Below the pieces are notes generated by a model. It did not search any database. It had not been told where the DNA came from and saw only the letters and a list, made by a program, of their open reading frames with translations. Shown piece by piece: positions 27,551 to 36,169 of a stretch of 51,279 bases of DNA (positions are counted from its first letter, which is position 1; the number at the start of each line of letters is the position of its first letter). The translations under genes were made by a program, and so were the position numbers. The stretch is from Pseudomonas sp. (lineage in GTDB: Bacteria; Pseudomonadota; Gammaproteobacteria; Pseudomonadales; Pseudomonadaceae): positions 1-51,279 of the forward strand of contig JAUSOF010000004.1 in the NCBI GenBank assembly GCA_030656145.1, read 5' to 3'.

Positions 27551-28387
27551 TCAGTAAAACAGCTCCCACAGGGCAAACACGGCGTACCAAAACACGGCCG
27601 CACGCACCAGCAGCTGCCACAAGCCATCCAGGCTGCTCACCCCCGCTTCACCGATCACCGGCTCCGGCGTTTCGCACGCCGCGCGCCCGACATCGATCAC
27701 CAGTTGTGCGGCAGGAGTGTCCCAGCTCAACAGCTCGTGCAGCAACGCCCGGTTGACCGCCACAAAATTACCGACCAAAGCGAAGCTTGCCGCCAGCACC
27801 CGCACCGGCATCCAATCGAAGGCATGCCGCAACTGCACGGCGCGTTCACGCAAATTCTCCTGCCCGGCATGCTCGGCCAGCAAGGCCAGCAGCCGATACG
27901 CCAAGGCTGCCAACGGGCCAAGCAGGGCATACCAGAAGATCACCGCGAAGAAACTCTGATAAGCCTGCCACACCAGATGCCCCTGCACCCGCTGCAGCAG
28001 CGCGCCCTCCTCGTCGGCTTCAAGAGCCAGGTCACGGCGGGCGACCAGATAGGCGGCCTCGCTATCGCCGCGCCGCCAACTGTCGCGAAACGGCCCGAGC
28101 GCCGCCTGCAAGTCGCCCCGCCCGAGGCTGTAAATAAGCACCAGCAGGTGCACCGGCAACACCAGCCAACCGTAGGCCAGCGGCTCAAGCACTATCAGCA
28201 GCAGACCCAGCGCCAGCAGCGGCAGAACCACCAGCAGCACAATCGCCAACCATGGGTTCTGGACACCGCCTGCTTGCCCCTCCACCTTAGCCAACAGCCG
28301 CAGCCAGGGCCCGTCCTGCTGGATCTTGTTGCGCCACGCTGAAAACTTCTCGACCCACAGCACCAGCAACAACACCAGAAAACTCAT
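27551..28387 (-). CDS. ampE: AmpE inner membrane protein
   Basis: The 278-residue membrane protein has several hydrophobic segments (about 45-65, 70-90, 145-175, 205-225 and at the C-terminus). It matches AmpE/RsgI-type proteins of the ampDE operon (start MSFLVLLLVLWVEK, DGPWLRLL, HAFDWMPVRVLAASFALVGNF). It is proposed to sense or handle cell-wall signals in beta-lactamase induction; its mechanism is not established. It overlaps the ampD stop by four bases (ATGA). Confidence 0.93.
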   Translation of the reverse strand: MSFLVLLLVLWVEKFSAWRNKIQQDGPWLRLLAKVEGQAGGVQNPWLAIVLLVVLPLLALGLLLIVLEPLAYGWLVLPVHLLVLIYSLGRGDLQAALGPFRDSWRRGDSEAAYLVARRDLALEADEEGALLQRVQGHLVWQAYQSFFAVIFWYALLGPLAALAYRLLALLAEHAGQENLRERAVQLRHAFDWMPVRVLAASFALVGNFVAVNRALLHELLSWDTPAAQLVIDVGRAACETPEPVIGEAGVSSLDGLWQLLVRAAVFWYAVFALWELFY

Positions 28388-28947
28388 ACGTGCTCCTTCC
28401 TATCCATCAGTGCGGCACGCAGGCGTGACCAGTCGAACGCCGGGCCGGGATCAGTTTTACGGGTCGGGGCAATATCGCTGTGCCCGCAGATACGCTCTAG
28501 GGTGAGCGACGGATACACCCTTTGCAACTCGACCGTCAGCTCAACCAATGCGGCATATTGCGCATCGCTGAAGGGCTGCTCATCAGTGCCTTCCAACTCG
28601 ACCCCCAGGGAGAAGTCATTGCAGTTTTCACGCCCGGCAAAACACGACACCCCGGCATGCCACGCGCGCTCGTTGCACGAGACAAACTGGGTAAGCGCGC
28701 CGTCGCGCTCGATCAGAAAATGCGCCGACACGCGCAAGCTCGCAATCTCGGCAAAGTATGGATGCTCATCGACGATCAGGCGATTCTGGAAGAATTCCTG
28801 CACCTTGCCGGTGCCGAACTGCCCGGGCGGCAGACTGATGTTATGGATCACCAACAGGGAAACCTCTCCCTGCGGGCGCTGATTGAAATTGGGCGATGGG
28901 CAGCGGTGCGCACCTTGGCACCAACCACTGCGAGGATCCAGCTGCAT
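28384..28947 (-). CDS. ampD: 1,6-anhydro-N-acetylmuramyl-L-alanine amidase AmpD
   Basis: The 187-residue cytoplasmic zinc amidase recycles murein by splitting anhydro-muropeptides; its loss derepresses AmpC beta-lactamase in related bacteria. The zinc ligands His35 (VIHNISLP), His156 (CGHSDIAP) and Asp166 (KTDPGPAF) are all present, as is the catalytic-region VELEG. AGGAG lies 7 bases before the ATG. It is the first gene of the ampDE pair. Confidence 0.95.
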   Translation of the reverse strand: MQLDPRSGWCQGAHRCPSPNFNQRPQGEVSLLVIHNISLPPGQFGTGKVQEFFQNRLIVDEHPYFAEIASLRVSAHFLIERDGALTQFVSCNERAWHAGVSCFAGRENCNDFSLGVELEGTDEQPFSDAQYAALVELTVELQRVYPSLTLERICGHSDIAPTRKTDPGPAFDWSRLRAALMDRKEHV

Positions 28948-29054
28948 AAAGGCTCCTTGAACGAGCCATTACTCTAGAGCAGGCCGGCAGCGGGGCCAAG
29001 CGCTGGCGATCGCTGATCGTCACCACGTCTAAACTTGCCCATGGGCCTGCGGCG

Positions 29055-29172
29055 TTCGCGGACAAGTCCCCTCCCACAAGAACACCCTCGCACCGCAGGA
29101 GGGGCCTTGGCCGCGAAGGGCCGTTGACTGGTTGCTGGGTATCGCTAAGCGACGCGGCGCCCCATCCTACAA
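29055..29172. repeat. Two adjoining repeats: GGAGGGG family and half of a GTAGGATG unit
   Basis: Bases 29055-29117 are an inverted copy of the element at 17317-17397 (arms with TTCGCGGACAAGTCCCCTCC and GAGGGGCCTTGGCCGCGAA). Bases 29139-29172 (GGGTATCGCT to CCATCCTAC) are the right half of the GTAGGATG repeat. Together they fill the gap between ampD and the DUF1631 gene. Confidence 0.65.
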
Positions 29173-29197
29173 AAGCCCGAGCGCCGCCTGGGCGTTT

Positions 29198-31483
29198 TCA
29201 GGTGCCCTTGAGCCTACGCAGGTTGCCGATCACCGACTCCAGCGCCCGGTCGAATAGCAGCGCATCGTCGAGCAGGCGGATGCTCTTGCGGCGGAATTCC
29301 ACAGCCAGGCCCATGCGGGTCTTTTCCAGCACCTTCATGCCGGTGCGGTTGACGAAGATGTACTTGCCAGTCGGCTTGATCACCGCCGCCAGCTTGCAGC
29401 GCAGCTTGTGTTCCTCGTCTTCCTGAAACTCCACCCAACTGCCTACGCGCAGGTTATCCACCTGCAGCAGGGCTTCGTCATCATCTGGCAGGCAAATCTC
29501 GGTCTCATCCGGGGTGCTTCGACCTGGCGCCAGCAGCACGATTTCTTCGACCACCTCGACCATCGCCACACCATGTGGCTCTAGCGCTGGCGGCAGCTCC
29601 AGCAAGGGCATCTCGACATCGCCCGCAGGCAAGGCCGCATGCATCTCAGCGTCGAGCGCTGCCGGCACCTCGCACTGAACCGTGTCGACGACCGGCATCA
29701 CTCGCTTGAACCGCTGGAACGCCTGCACATGCAGCGCCTCCAGCTGACTGAAAAATTCGCCCGTGGAAAACGGATCGAACGCCGCACTGGCCATGCCTTC
29801 ACGCAACGCCTTAAGCAGGCCCGGCACCAGTTCGAGCAAACGCAGGCGTGCCTGCGGATCCTCGTGGGCTTGCGCACTCCAGACCAGATCATCCATGGTC
29901 GCCAGCGCGGCCCGCCACTCGGGCGAGTCGACGCCATGTTTAAGGCAGGTCAGCATCAGCACCTTGCTCCACGCCTCCTGCAGCAGGCGCACCACCACCT
30001 CGGGCAGGCACTTGCCCAGCAAGCGCTCATTGAGCACCTGTTCCACCTCGCGGCGCGCCAACTCGGCCCTGGCGCTGCCCTCTTCGGCATCGCGAGTGCG
30101 CTGCTCCAGCAGATCGCTGCGCCGCCGCTCGTTACCGGTAAAGGCGAGAAAGTCCGCCAGCAATTCGGAAAATATCAGCGGGTCGTCGACAAAGTCATTG
30201 AGCAGGCGCTGCACCACCTGCTCGATCTTCTGATACAGGCTGTCGCGCTGGCTATCGTCCTGCTCACCCCAGCCCAGGGCGGCCGAGGCGATTTCATTGA
30301 GCAAACGCCGAGCTGGATGACTGCCGCGACTGAAGAAAGTCTTGTCCAGCACCGCAACCTTGAGCATCGGAATCTGCAAACGCGCGATCAAGGCTTTCAG
30401 CGAATCCGGCAGGGTGCGGTCATCGAGAATGAACTCAAACAGCATCGACACCAGATTGATAACGTCCTCATCAACTTCACCAACCACCCGCGCCTTGCCG
30501 CTCCTGACGCTGGCGCGGCTGAGCAGCTGTTCAAGCTGCTCGCGCAGGTCGAAATCATTACTCACCTGCGCCGGTGCATGCTGCTGCATATGGGAAAGCA
30601 AACGCAGCAGGTCATTACTGGTAATCGGCGCCGCATCAGCCGGCAGCTCGCGCTGCGGCAGGCCGTGGCCGCGCACCTGGGCAAGCAACGTCTGCAGGGC
30701 TACGAACACTTCCTGCTCGCCAGCGCCTGCGCCCGCTTGTTCAGCCGCGCCATAGGCAGCCGCCACGCCGCGCTCCGGGTTACGCCGCGCCGGCGCCGAG
30801 GTCAACTCCGGCAGCACACCGGCAGTGACCAGAATCTGATTGGCCTCGGCATAGAGCTGGTCGAGATCGGCCAACACATATTTTTCAAACAGCTTGAGGA
30901 TGATCAGCTTGACCTTGATCTCCACCCCCAAACTGCTGCACGCCTCGAGAAAAGCGCCACAGAGCAGAGTAGGGCCAAGTGGATTGGACATGTCGTCGAG
31001 CTTCTTGCTGACCAGCGCATTCAGCCGCGTAGTCAGGTGGCTGACCGCCACGCCATCGCGGCTCATGACCTTGGCCACCATGGCGTCCAACGCCACCGCC
31101 TCTTCCAGCTCGTCGTGCTGCACCAGCGCCAGGCTGTCGAACGAGACAGCCTCGACCGGCTTGCCAATTTCGTATTGATTGAGGGTGGCGAAAGGCTCGA
31201 TGACTTTCTGCAGGAAGCTGCGCTCGATATTCTTGCGCTTCAGACGCAGGTCGCGCATGGCTTCAAAGAAGGCGTTCTGCTCGCCATTGCTGGCTGCCCG
31301 ATCGGCCATCTCGAACAGCGTATCGTCGGCATTGTCGAACAACGCCTGCAAGGCTTGCTTGAGCTGTTGCGCGGCCCTGTCGCGCAGATGAATGAGCGCC
31401 ACGGGCAGTCTTCCTGCCGGTGAAGTGGGCGATTGCTCCGCGGCTACCTTGTTCAGGTGCACCACATTCGCGTCAGTCTTCAT
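29198..31483 (-). CDS. DUF1631 family protein
   Basis: The 761-residue, mostly helical, cytoplasmic protein of the DUF1631 family is sometimes mislabelled thymidine phosphorylase. The long N-terminal part is the DUF1631 region. The last 110 residues (from LRVGSWVEFQEDEEHKLRC through FVNRTGMKVLEKTRMGLA) look like a PilZ-like beta-barrel, but the usual c-di-GMP RxxxR motif is not evident. The ATG at 31483 is chosen over a codon 12 residues upstream because GGAGG lies 7 bases before it. On the minus strand a TATAAT occurs about 108 bases upstream (31591-31596). In P. aeruginosa this family also sits between ampD and nadC. Its function is unknown. Confidence 0.88.
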   Translation of the reverse strand: MKTDANVVHLNKVAAEQSPTSPAGRLPVALIHLRDRAAQQLKQALQALFDNADDTLFEMADRAASNGEQNAFFEAMRDLRLKRKNIERSFLQKVIEPFATLNQYEIGKPVEAVSFDSLALVQHDELEEAVALDAMVAKVMSRDGVAVSHLTTRLNALVSKKLDDMSNPLGPTLLCGAFLEACSSLGVEIKVKLIILKLFEKYVLADLDQLYAEANQILVTAGVLPELTSAPARRNPERGVAAAYGAAEQAGAGAGEQEVFVALQTLLAQVRGHGLPQRELPADAAPITSNDLLRLLSHMQQHAPAQVSNDFDLREQLEQLLSRASVRSGKARVVGEVDEDVINLVSMLFEFILDDRTLPDSLKALIARLQIPMLKVAVLDKTFFSRGSHPARRLLNEIASAALGWGEQDDSQRDSLYQKIEQVVQRLLNDFVDDPLIFSELLADFLAFTGNERRRSDLLEQRTRDAEEGSARAELARREVEQVLNERLLGKCLPEVVVRLLQEAWSKVLMLTCLKHGVDSPEWRAALATMDDLVWSAQAHEDPQARLRLLELVPGLLKALREGMASAAFDPFSTGEFFSQLEALHVQAFQRFKRVMPVVDTVQCEVPAALDAEMHAALPAGDVEMPLLELPPALEPHGVAMVEVVEEIVLLAPGRSTPDETEICLPDDDEALLQVDNLRVGSWVEFQEDEEHKLRCKLAAVIKPTGKYIFVNRTGMKVLEKTRMGLAVEFRRKSIRLLDDALLFDRALESVIGNLRRLKGT

Positions 31484-31805
31484 TGTGACCCTCCCGCAGA
31501 CCGCCCCTGCCTGGGCCAACCGATCTACATCGCAACAAACCGAGCGTCATCCGTGACGTCAAAGTTATGGCGTCAATTTAATTTAAAAGCATTATAGGTG
31601 TGCCGCGCTCATCGCGAACAAGCTTTTCCTGCGGACATGACACAGGTCACAGATATAAAGCACCCGCCGCGCAACGACGAGCACTACCCGACCAACGCAA
31701 CCATTAAGGCCAGACCCGGGCGCCGCACCAGCCGGCATGCGCAATCTCACTGCAACCGCCGCCGGCAATCCCTATAATCGCCCGACCCTGACCGCGGAGC
31801 CGACC
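31484..31805. promoter_or_regulatory. Divergent promoter region DUF1631/nadC
   Basis: This 322-base gap has no gene. A TATAAT faces left at 31591-31596 towards the DUF1631 gene, and another faces right at 31773-31778, 28 bases before nadC. Neither has a convincing -35. Confidence 0.5.
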
Positions 31806-32654
31806 ATGCCGAACCTAACCCTCGCCGACCTGACTGCCGAAATCGAGGCTAATGTGCGGCGCGCCCTGACCGAGGATATTGGCAGCGGCGATATCACCGC
31901 CCAGCTGATCCCGGCCGAACGCCTGGCCCACGCGACCATCATCACCCGCGAAGCCGCCGTGATCTGCGGCACGGCCTGGGTCGATGCAGTGTTTCGCCAG
32001 CTCGACCCGCGCGTGGCTGTGCACTGGCAAGTGCGCGACGGCGAGCGCGTCAACCCCAACCAGGTCCTGTTCCACCTCGAAGGCCCGGCCCGCGCCCTGC
32101 TCAGCGGCGAGCGCAGCGCCCTGAACTTCCTGCAGACCCTGTCCGCCGTCGCCACCCGCTGCCAGCATTACGCCGACCTGGTACACGGCACCGCGGTCAA
32201 ACTGCTCGACACCCGCAAGACCCTGCCCGGCCTGCGCCTGGCGCAGAAATACGCGGTCACCTGCGGCGGCTGCCACAACCACCGCATCGGCCTGTACGAC
32301 GCCTTCCTGATCAAGGAAAACCACATCGCGGCCTGCGGCGGCATCCTCGAAGCCGTGCAAGCCGCGCACAAGATCGCCCCCGGCAAACCGGTGGAAGTCG
32401 AAGTGGAAAGCCTGGCAGAGCTGCAACAAGCCCTCGACGCCGGCGCCGACATCATCATGCTCGACGAACTGTCGCTCGACGACATGCGCCAAGCAGTGGC
32501 CATCACCCAAGACCGCGCCAAGCTGGAAGCCTCCGGCGGCGTCAACGAGAGCACCCTGCGCAGCATTGCCGAAACCGGCGTCGACTACGTCTCCATCGGC
32601 ACCCTGACCAAGGACGTGAAGGCGGTGGATTTGTCGATGCGGTTGAGCTTGTAA
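31806..32654 (+). CDS. nadC: Nicotinate-nucleotide pyrophosphorylase (quinolinate phosphoribosyltransferase)
   Basis: The 282-residue enzyme converts quinolinate and PRPP to nicotinate mononucleotide in de novo NAD synthesis. It shows the family core [19 protein letters not shown], the [10 protein letters not shown] and LIKENHI motifs with PRPP/quinolinate-binding residues, and the C-terminal ASGGVNE and VSIGTLT phosphate sites. The ATG at 31806 follows GGAG by 8 bases and fits the family length; the frame is open upstream but unsupported. Confidence 0.96.
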   Translation: MPNLTLADLTAEIEANVRRALTEDIGSGDITAQLIPAERLAHATIITREAAVICGTAWVDAVFRQLDPRVAVHWQVRDGERVNPNQVLFHLEGPARALLSGERSALNFLQTLSAVATRCQHYADLVHGTAVKLLDTRKTLPGLRLAQKYAVTCGGCHNHRIGLYDAFLIKENHIAACGGILEAVQAAHKIAPGKPVEVEVESLAELQQALDAGADIIMLDELSLDDMRQAVAITQDRAKLEASGGVNESTLRSIAETGVDYVSIGTLTKDVKAVDLSMRLSL

Positions 32655-32704
32655 GCCCCTGACACGGGCTGACCTGGCGTCTGAAATCGTGCCAAACCGT
32701 CGCC

Positions 32705-32872
32705 GTAGGGTGTGCTGCGCGCACCGAATAGATTGATCCGATCATGCACCCCGCCACCCGGTGCGCACGGCGCACCCTACGCTGGCATCCATGACGTTGA
32801 AGGGCTGCGGACGCGGCGGCAGGGCTGGGCATGCTCGAGTGGTTACGCACCGTAGGGTGCGCCGTGCGCACC
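32705..32872. repeat. REP cluster, GTAGGGTGCGC family
   Basis: A complete inverted pair (32705-32780) is followed by a single unit (32852-32872) and a decayed arm near 32925-32945. They occupy most of the 488-base gap between nadC and the MazEF-like pair; the remainder shows no gene. Confidence 0.75.
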
Positions 32873-33093
32873 GACTTCCGCGACCGTGGTTTGGGTTCAT
32901 TGGCGCGCGCGACCTGTTCGGCCCTGCGTACCCTACGGATTGTGCGGCGCAAGCGCAGTAAACGTGGAGATTGCCGCGCACCATCATCCGCCACCTTGCA
33001 CACATGCCAACACAAGGGGTAACCGTGCCAAACCGCCTCAGCACGACGGACGTAGAGCGTCCACAGCAGGATTACCACGCCAAGATTTCCCTA

Positions 33094-33125
33094 TTGACCA
33101 ATGCCTAGTTTTACTTATGTAAAAC
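33094..33125 (+). promoter_or_regulatory. Promoter and palindromic operator of the MazEF-like module
   Basis: TTGACC (33094-33099) and TATGTA (33116-33121) are spaced by 16 bases. The -10 lies inside a perfect inverted repeat GTTTTAC-N4-GTAAAAC (33108-33125), just before the antitoxin gene. This placement is what an autoregulating MazE/AbrB-type antitoxin would need; binding is inferred. Confidence 0.65.
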
Positions 33126-33142
33126 ATGAAGAGGATATGGAC

Positions 33143-33385
33143 ATGGGTACTGTTGCGCTTCGCCGCTCGGGCGGCTCATTGATTTTGGCGGTACCGGCGG
33201 CGTTTGCAGCCCAGAACCATTTGGTTGCCGGCTGCCAGTTGGTTTGGAAAATCGAAGGGGATGCCCTGGTGGTAAAGCCCAGCCGAAAGAAACCCACCCT
33301 GGCCGAACTGATTGCCGCGACCCCGAAAGAGGCGCGGGTCGAAGGCTGGGATGAAATGGCAGCGGTCGGCAACGAACAATGGTGA
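33143..33385 (+). CDS. MazE/AbrB-type antitoxin
   Basis: The 80-residue protein has an N-terminal swapped-hairpin (AbrB/MazE-like) DNA-binding region: VALRRSGGSLILAVPAAF, then VWKIEGDALVVKP. An acidic C-terminal tail would bind the toxin. GAGG lies 8 bases before the ATG at 33143; an ATG two codons earlier is less well placed. It overlaps the toxin gene by seven bases. A palindromic operator lies immediately upstream. Confidence 0.82.
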   Translation: MGTVALRRSGGSLILAVPAAFAAQNHLVAGCQLVWKIEGDALVVKPSRKKPTLAELIAATPKEARVEGWDEMAAVGNEQW

Positions 33386-33741
33386 GGCGTCCACCGAGTG
33401 TGCCCGGTCGAGGTGAGCTATGGCATTTGAACGTCGACCCGTCCACCGGTCGCGAGACGCTGGGTGAGCATTACTGCCTGGTGTTATCAAAACGTGAATT
33501 CAACGACGCCTTTGGACTCGCGCTGGTCTGTCCGGTATCTCAGGGCCGAGCTGAGAATGCACGCGACCAAGGGTTCTTGGTCACGTTGATGGGCTCTGGT
33601 GCCGACACTCAGGGCAGCATTCACAGCCATCAGGTTCGCACACTTGACTGGCGAGCGCGCAAGGCCAGCTTCAAAGAACAAGCGCCGACCGACATCGTGC
33701 AACAAGTCCTCGACTGTGTTGGTGCTCTGCTGGAGGAGTAG
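33379..33741 (+). CDS. MazF/PemK-type mRNA endoribonuclease toxin
   Basis: The 120-residue MazF/PemK/ChpB-fold protein has the family start GELWHLNVDPSTGRE, the conserved Arg region, LVCPVSQG, and the C-terminal SHQVRTLDWRARKASF with the catalytic-region SxQxRTLD pattern. Relatives cleave mRNA at short motifs and arrest growth. Translation is coupled to the antitoxin by a seven-base overlap. REP repeats flank the pair on both sides, typical of a small mobile module. Confidence 0.88.
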   Translation: MVRRPPSVPGRGELWHLNVDPSTGRETLGEHYCLVLSKREFNDAFGLALVCPVSQGRAENARDQGFLVTLMGSGADTQGSIHSHQVRTLDWRARKASFKEQAPTDIVQQVLDCVGALLEE

Positions 33742-33792
33742 AGCGGAGATCAGTGGTCGGTACCAGAAATCGACTCTGACCCTGAGGTTCCC

Positions 33793-34190
33793 GATGGGTA
33801 TCGCTGCGCTCAACGCCATCCTACAAAAGCACCGCAGCCCGCCGCATCCGACAAAAGCCTACGACCCCGCAGGATGGTGCGGGCCCCGTAGGATGGCGTT
33901 GAGCGAAGCGATACCCATGCCGTAGCGGTAAGCGAAGCGATACCCATCACAACGATCTGCGGCAAACCAATAAAATTCGGCGGTTTGGCAACCGATTGAT
34001 GGGTATCGCTGCGCTCAACGCCATCCTACAAAGGCGCCGAGGGCCGCCGCATCCGACAAAAGCGCTGCGGTCACCTCCCGTAGGATGTGGTTGAGCGAAG
34101 CGATACCCATCACAACGATCTGTGGCAAACCAATAAAATTCGGCGGTTTGGCAGCCGGTTGATGGGTATCGCTGCGCTCAAGCCTATGCG
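33793..34190. repeat. Cluster of GTAGGATG/GATACCCATC REP units
   Basis: A right half unit (33793-33824) is followed by one complete unit of about 140 bases (33888-34029) and another (34080-34190). Each unit has an arm GTAGGATGGCGTTGAGCG and AGCGATACCCATCA, a near-invariant centre around CAATAAAATTCGGCGG, and the inverse arm TGATGGGTATCGCTGCGCTC ending CATCCTAC. They fill the 470-base gap between the two toxin modules. Confidence 0.85.
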
Positions 34191-34211
34191 GCCATCAGGC
34201 GCAGTCGCTCC

Positions 34212-34544
34212 TCACACAATTTCAATCAAACCAATTCGCTCATCCGCCAGACTCTCCCGCAACTGCACAGCAGAAGTCGTCAGCGCATGCGAAACAGCCT
34301 GGTTAGAGCTATTGCCAAGGGCGAGCAGAACTATCTTGGGTGGGTAACCCCATGCAGTTTGCAGATCATGAAAGTCTTCATCTTTGGTAACGATCACATA
34401 ATCGTGCGTCTTCGCGTACGCCCATATTCCACGGTCATCAGCTTGCTCCAGCCCGAGCAGCGCGACCTGGGATGATCCTGGGAAATCTGCCTGCAACGCA
34501 GGCAGCAACCTTCGCGAAAGGTTCTCATCCAGCAATAGCTTCAT
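34212..34544 (-). CDS. DUF5615 PIN-like toxin
   Basis: The 110-residue DUF5615 protein has a minimal PIN-like nuclease fold: N-terminal MKLLLDENLSRRL with the first acidic residues, then YVIVTKDEDFHDL with the second acidic cluster. The family is regarded as the toxin partner of DUF433 antitoxins; no target is known. The start at 34544 overlaps the DUF433 stop by four bases (ATGA), and a longer reading of the frame would run into that gene. Confidence 0.85.
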   Translation of the reverse strand: MKLLLDENLSRRLLPALQADFPGSSQVALLGLEQADDRGIWAYAKTHDYVIVTKDEDFHDLQTAWGYPPKIVLLALGNSSNQAVSHALTTSAVQLRESLADERIGLIEIV

Positions 34545-34768
34545 GCAGCCCTGATCCAAGCGGCATGCTTCAGACGATCGGCGGCAAAGGCTAGGCAAGC
34601 GAGGATGTCTTCACGACTCAACTCCGGATAGTCCTCCAGAATCTCTTCTTGGGACATGCCAGCTGCAAGCCAGCCGAGCACATCTTCGACACTGATGCGC
34701 AGACCTCGAACGCAAGGCTTGCCGCCACGTTTACCGGGCTCCAGGGTGATTCTCGAATCGCTTGCCAT
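34541..34768 (-). CDS. DUF433 antitoxin
   Basis: The 75-residue DUF433 protein has the characteristic RITLEPGKRGGKPCVRGLRISVEDVL start and a helix-turn-helix-like SREDILACLAFAADRL. It is translated before, and coupled to, the DUF5615 gene as in other such pairs. The perfect palindrome AAGCATGCTT about 55 bases upstream may be its operator. Confidence 0.85.
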   Translation of the reverse strand: MASDSRITLEPGKRGGKPCVRGLRISVEDVLGWLAAGMSQEEILEDYPELSREDILACLAFAADRLKHAAWIRAA

Positions 34769-34851
34769 AATTCATACCTAGGATTTTTGTCTACCAGCCA
34801 AACTATACACCCGCGCTGCAGAAGCATGCTTTTATTGGTGCGAGCAGTCTC

Positions 34852-35198
34852 GTAGGGTGAGTCGGCCAGCGTTCCGTTCAGAGCGAAGCGATACCCATCA
34901 CAACGATCTGCGACAAACCAATAAAATTCGGCGGTTTGGCAACCGGTTGATGGGTATCGCTGCGCTCAACCACATCCTACAAAAGCGCCGAGGGCCGCCG
35001 CATCCGACAAAAGCCTACGACCCCGTAGGATGGTGCGGTCACCGTAGGATGGTGCGGGCCGCGTAGGATGAGCGTAGCGATTCCCATGCTGTAGCGGTGA
35101 GCGAAGCGATACCCATCACAACGATCTGCGGCAAACCAATAAAATTCGGCGGTTTGGCAACCGGTTGATGGGTATCGCTGCGCTCAACGCCATCCTAC
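34852..35198. repeat. Cluster of GTAGGATG/GATACCCATC REP units
   Basis: Two complete units (34852-34980, the first arm decayed; 35025-35198, with duplicated left arms) have the same invariant centre as at 33888-34029. They fill the 483-base gap between the DUF433 gene and the end of the ABC ATPase gene. Confidence 0.85.
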
Positions 35199-35251
35199 AA
35201 AGGCGCCGAGGGGCGCCGCATCCGACAAAAGCCTACGCGGGCCGCCGCATT

Positions 35252-36169
35252 CTAATGGGTGGGTTGGGTTTTGCCGGCGGCGGCGTCGAGGATTTTGAAG
35301 AACACGCTTTCCAGCGATACCGCCGGTTTTACCGTGAGCAGGTGGCCGCCGGTCTGGTTGAGTTGGGCGATGAAGGCGGGCAGTGCGGCTTGGGTCAGTT
35401 CGCATTCGAACTCGCCGTCGCGCAGTGGGCGGGCGTCGGGGTGGATGGCGTGGTCGGCGTTGAAGCGCACCAGCATGTAGTCGGCGCGTTCGGCGGCCAG
35501 TTCGCGCGGCGAGCGCACGGTCAGCAGCTCACCCTGGTTGATAAAGCCGAAGCGGTCGGCGATGCGTTCGACGTCGTGCAGCACGTGGGAGGTGAAGAAG
35601 ATCGCGCCGCCCTGCTGCTTGTATTCGTTGAGGATATTCACCACATCCTTGCGCCCGACCGGGTCGAGGCCGGACAGCGGCTCGTCGAGCACCAGCAACC
35701 TGGGCTGCACCACCATGGCATGGGCCAGCGCCACGCGCTGCACCGTGCCCTTGGACAGCTCGCGGATGCGCCGGTTGGCTGAGGCGCCGATGGAGAAACG
35801 CTCCAGCCAGTTCAGGCACCAGGCCTTTTCGTCCGTGCGGCGGATGCCGTACATGGACAAGCCCATACGGAGGATTTCCAGCGGGGTGAATTGTTCGTAC
35901 AGCGCCGGGGCTTCCGGCACGTAGGCCACGCCCTGCCGCGCCTCGGCTCGGCGCGCGCAGGTGCCATACAGGCTGACCCGGCCCTGGTAGTCGTTGATGA
36001 TGTCGAGCATGACCTTGATGGTGGTCGACTTGCCGGCGCCATTGGGCCCGACGAAGCCGAACACCTCGCCTTCGGCCAGGCTGAAGCTGACCTCGCGCAG
36101 CGCCTGCACCGCCTTGCCCTTGACGCGAAAGGTCTGGCTGACGCCATGAAACTCCAGTGCAGCACTCAC
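35252..36169 (-). CDS. ABC-2 transporter ATP-binding protein
   Basis: The 305-residue ATPase has Walker A GPNGAGKST (about 42-50), a signature loop LSKGTVQRVALAH in place of LSGGQ, Walker B LLVLDEPLSGLDP and the switch histidine in FTSHVLHDVE. The C-terminal 80 residues are typical of drug/lipid/polysaccharide ABC-2 exporters. The start codon is GTG, overlapping the preceding stop by four bases. It is the last of three coupled genes (permease, TPR-like protein, ATPase) on the same strand as, and downstream of, the short pilin cluster. Myxococcus pilGHI is a known precedent for an ABC exporter needed for pili, so a pilus role is possible but unproven. Confidence 0.9.
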   Translation of the reverse strand: MSAALEFHGVSQTFRVKGKAVQALREVSFSLAEGEVFGFVGPNGAGKSTTIKVMLDIINDYQGRVSLYGTCARRAEARQGVAYVPEAPALYEQFTPLEILRMGLSMYGIRRTDEKAWCLNWLERFSIGASANRRIRELSKGTVQRVALAHAMVVQPRLLVLDEPLSGLDPVGRKDVVNILNEYKQQGGAIFFTSHVLHDVERIADRFGFINQGELLTVRSPRELAAERADYMLVRFNADHAIHPDARPLRDGEFECELTQAALPAFIAQLNQTGGHLLTVKPAVSLESVFFKILDAAAGKTQPTH

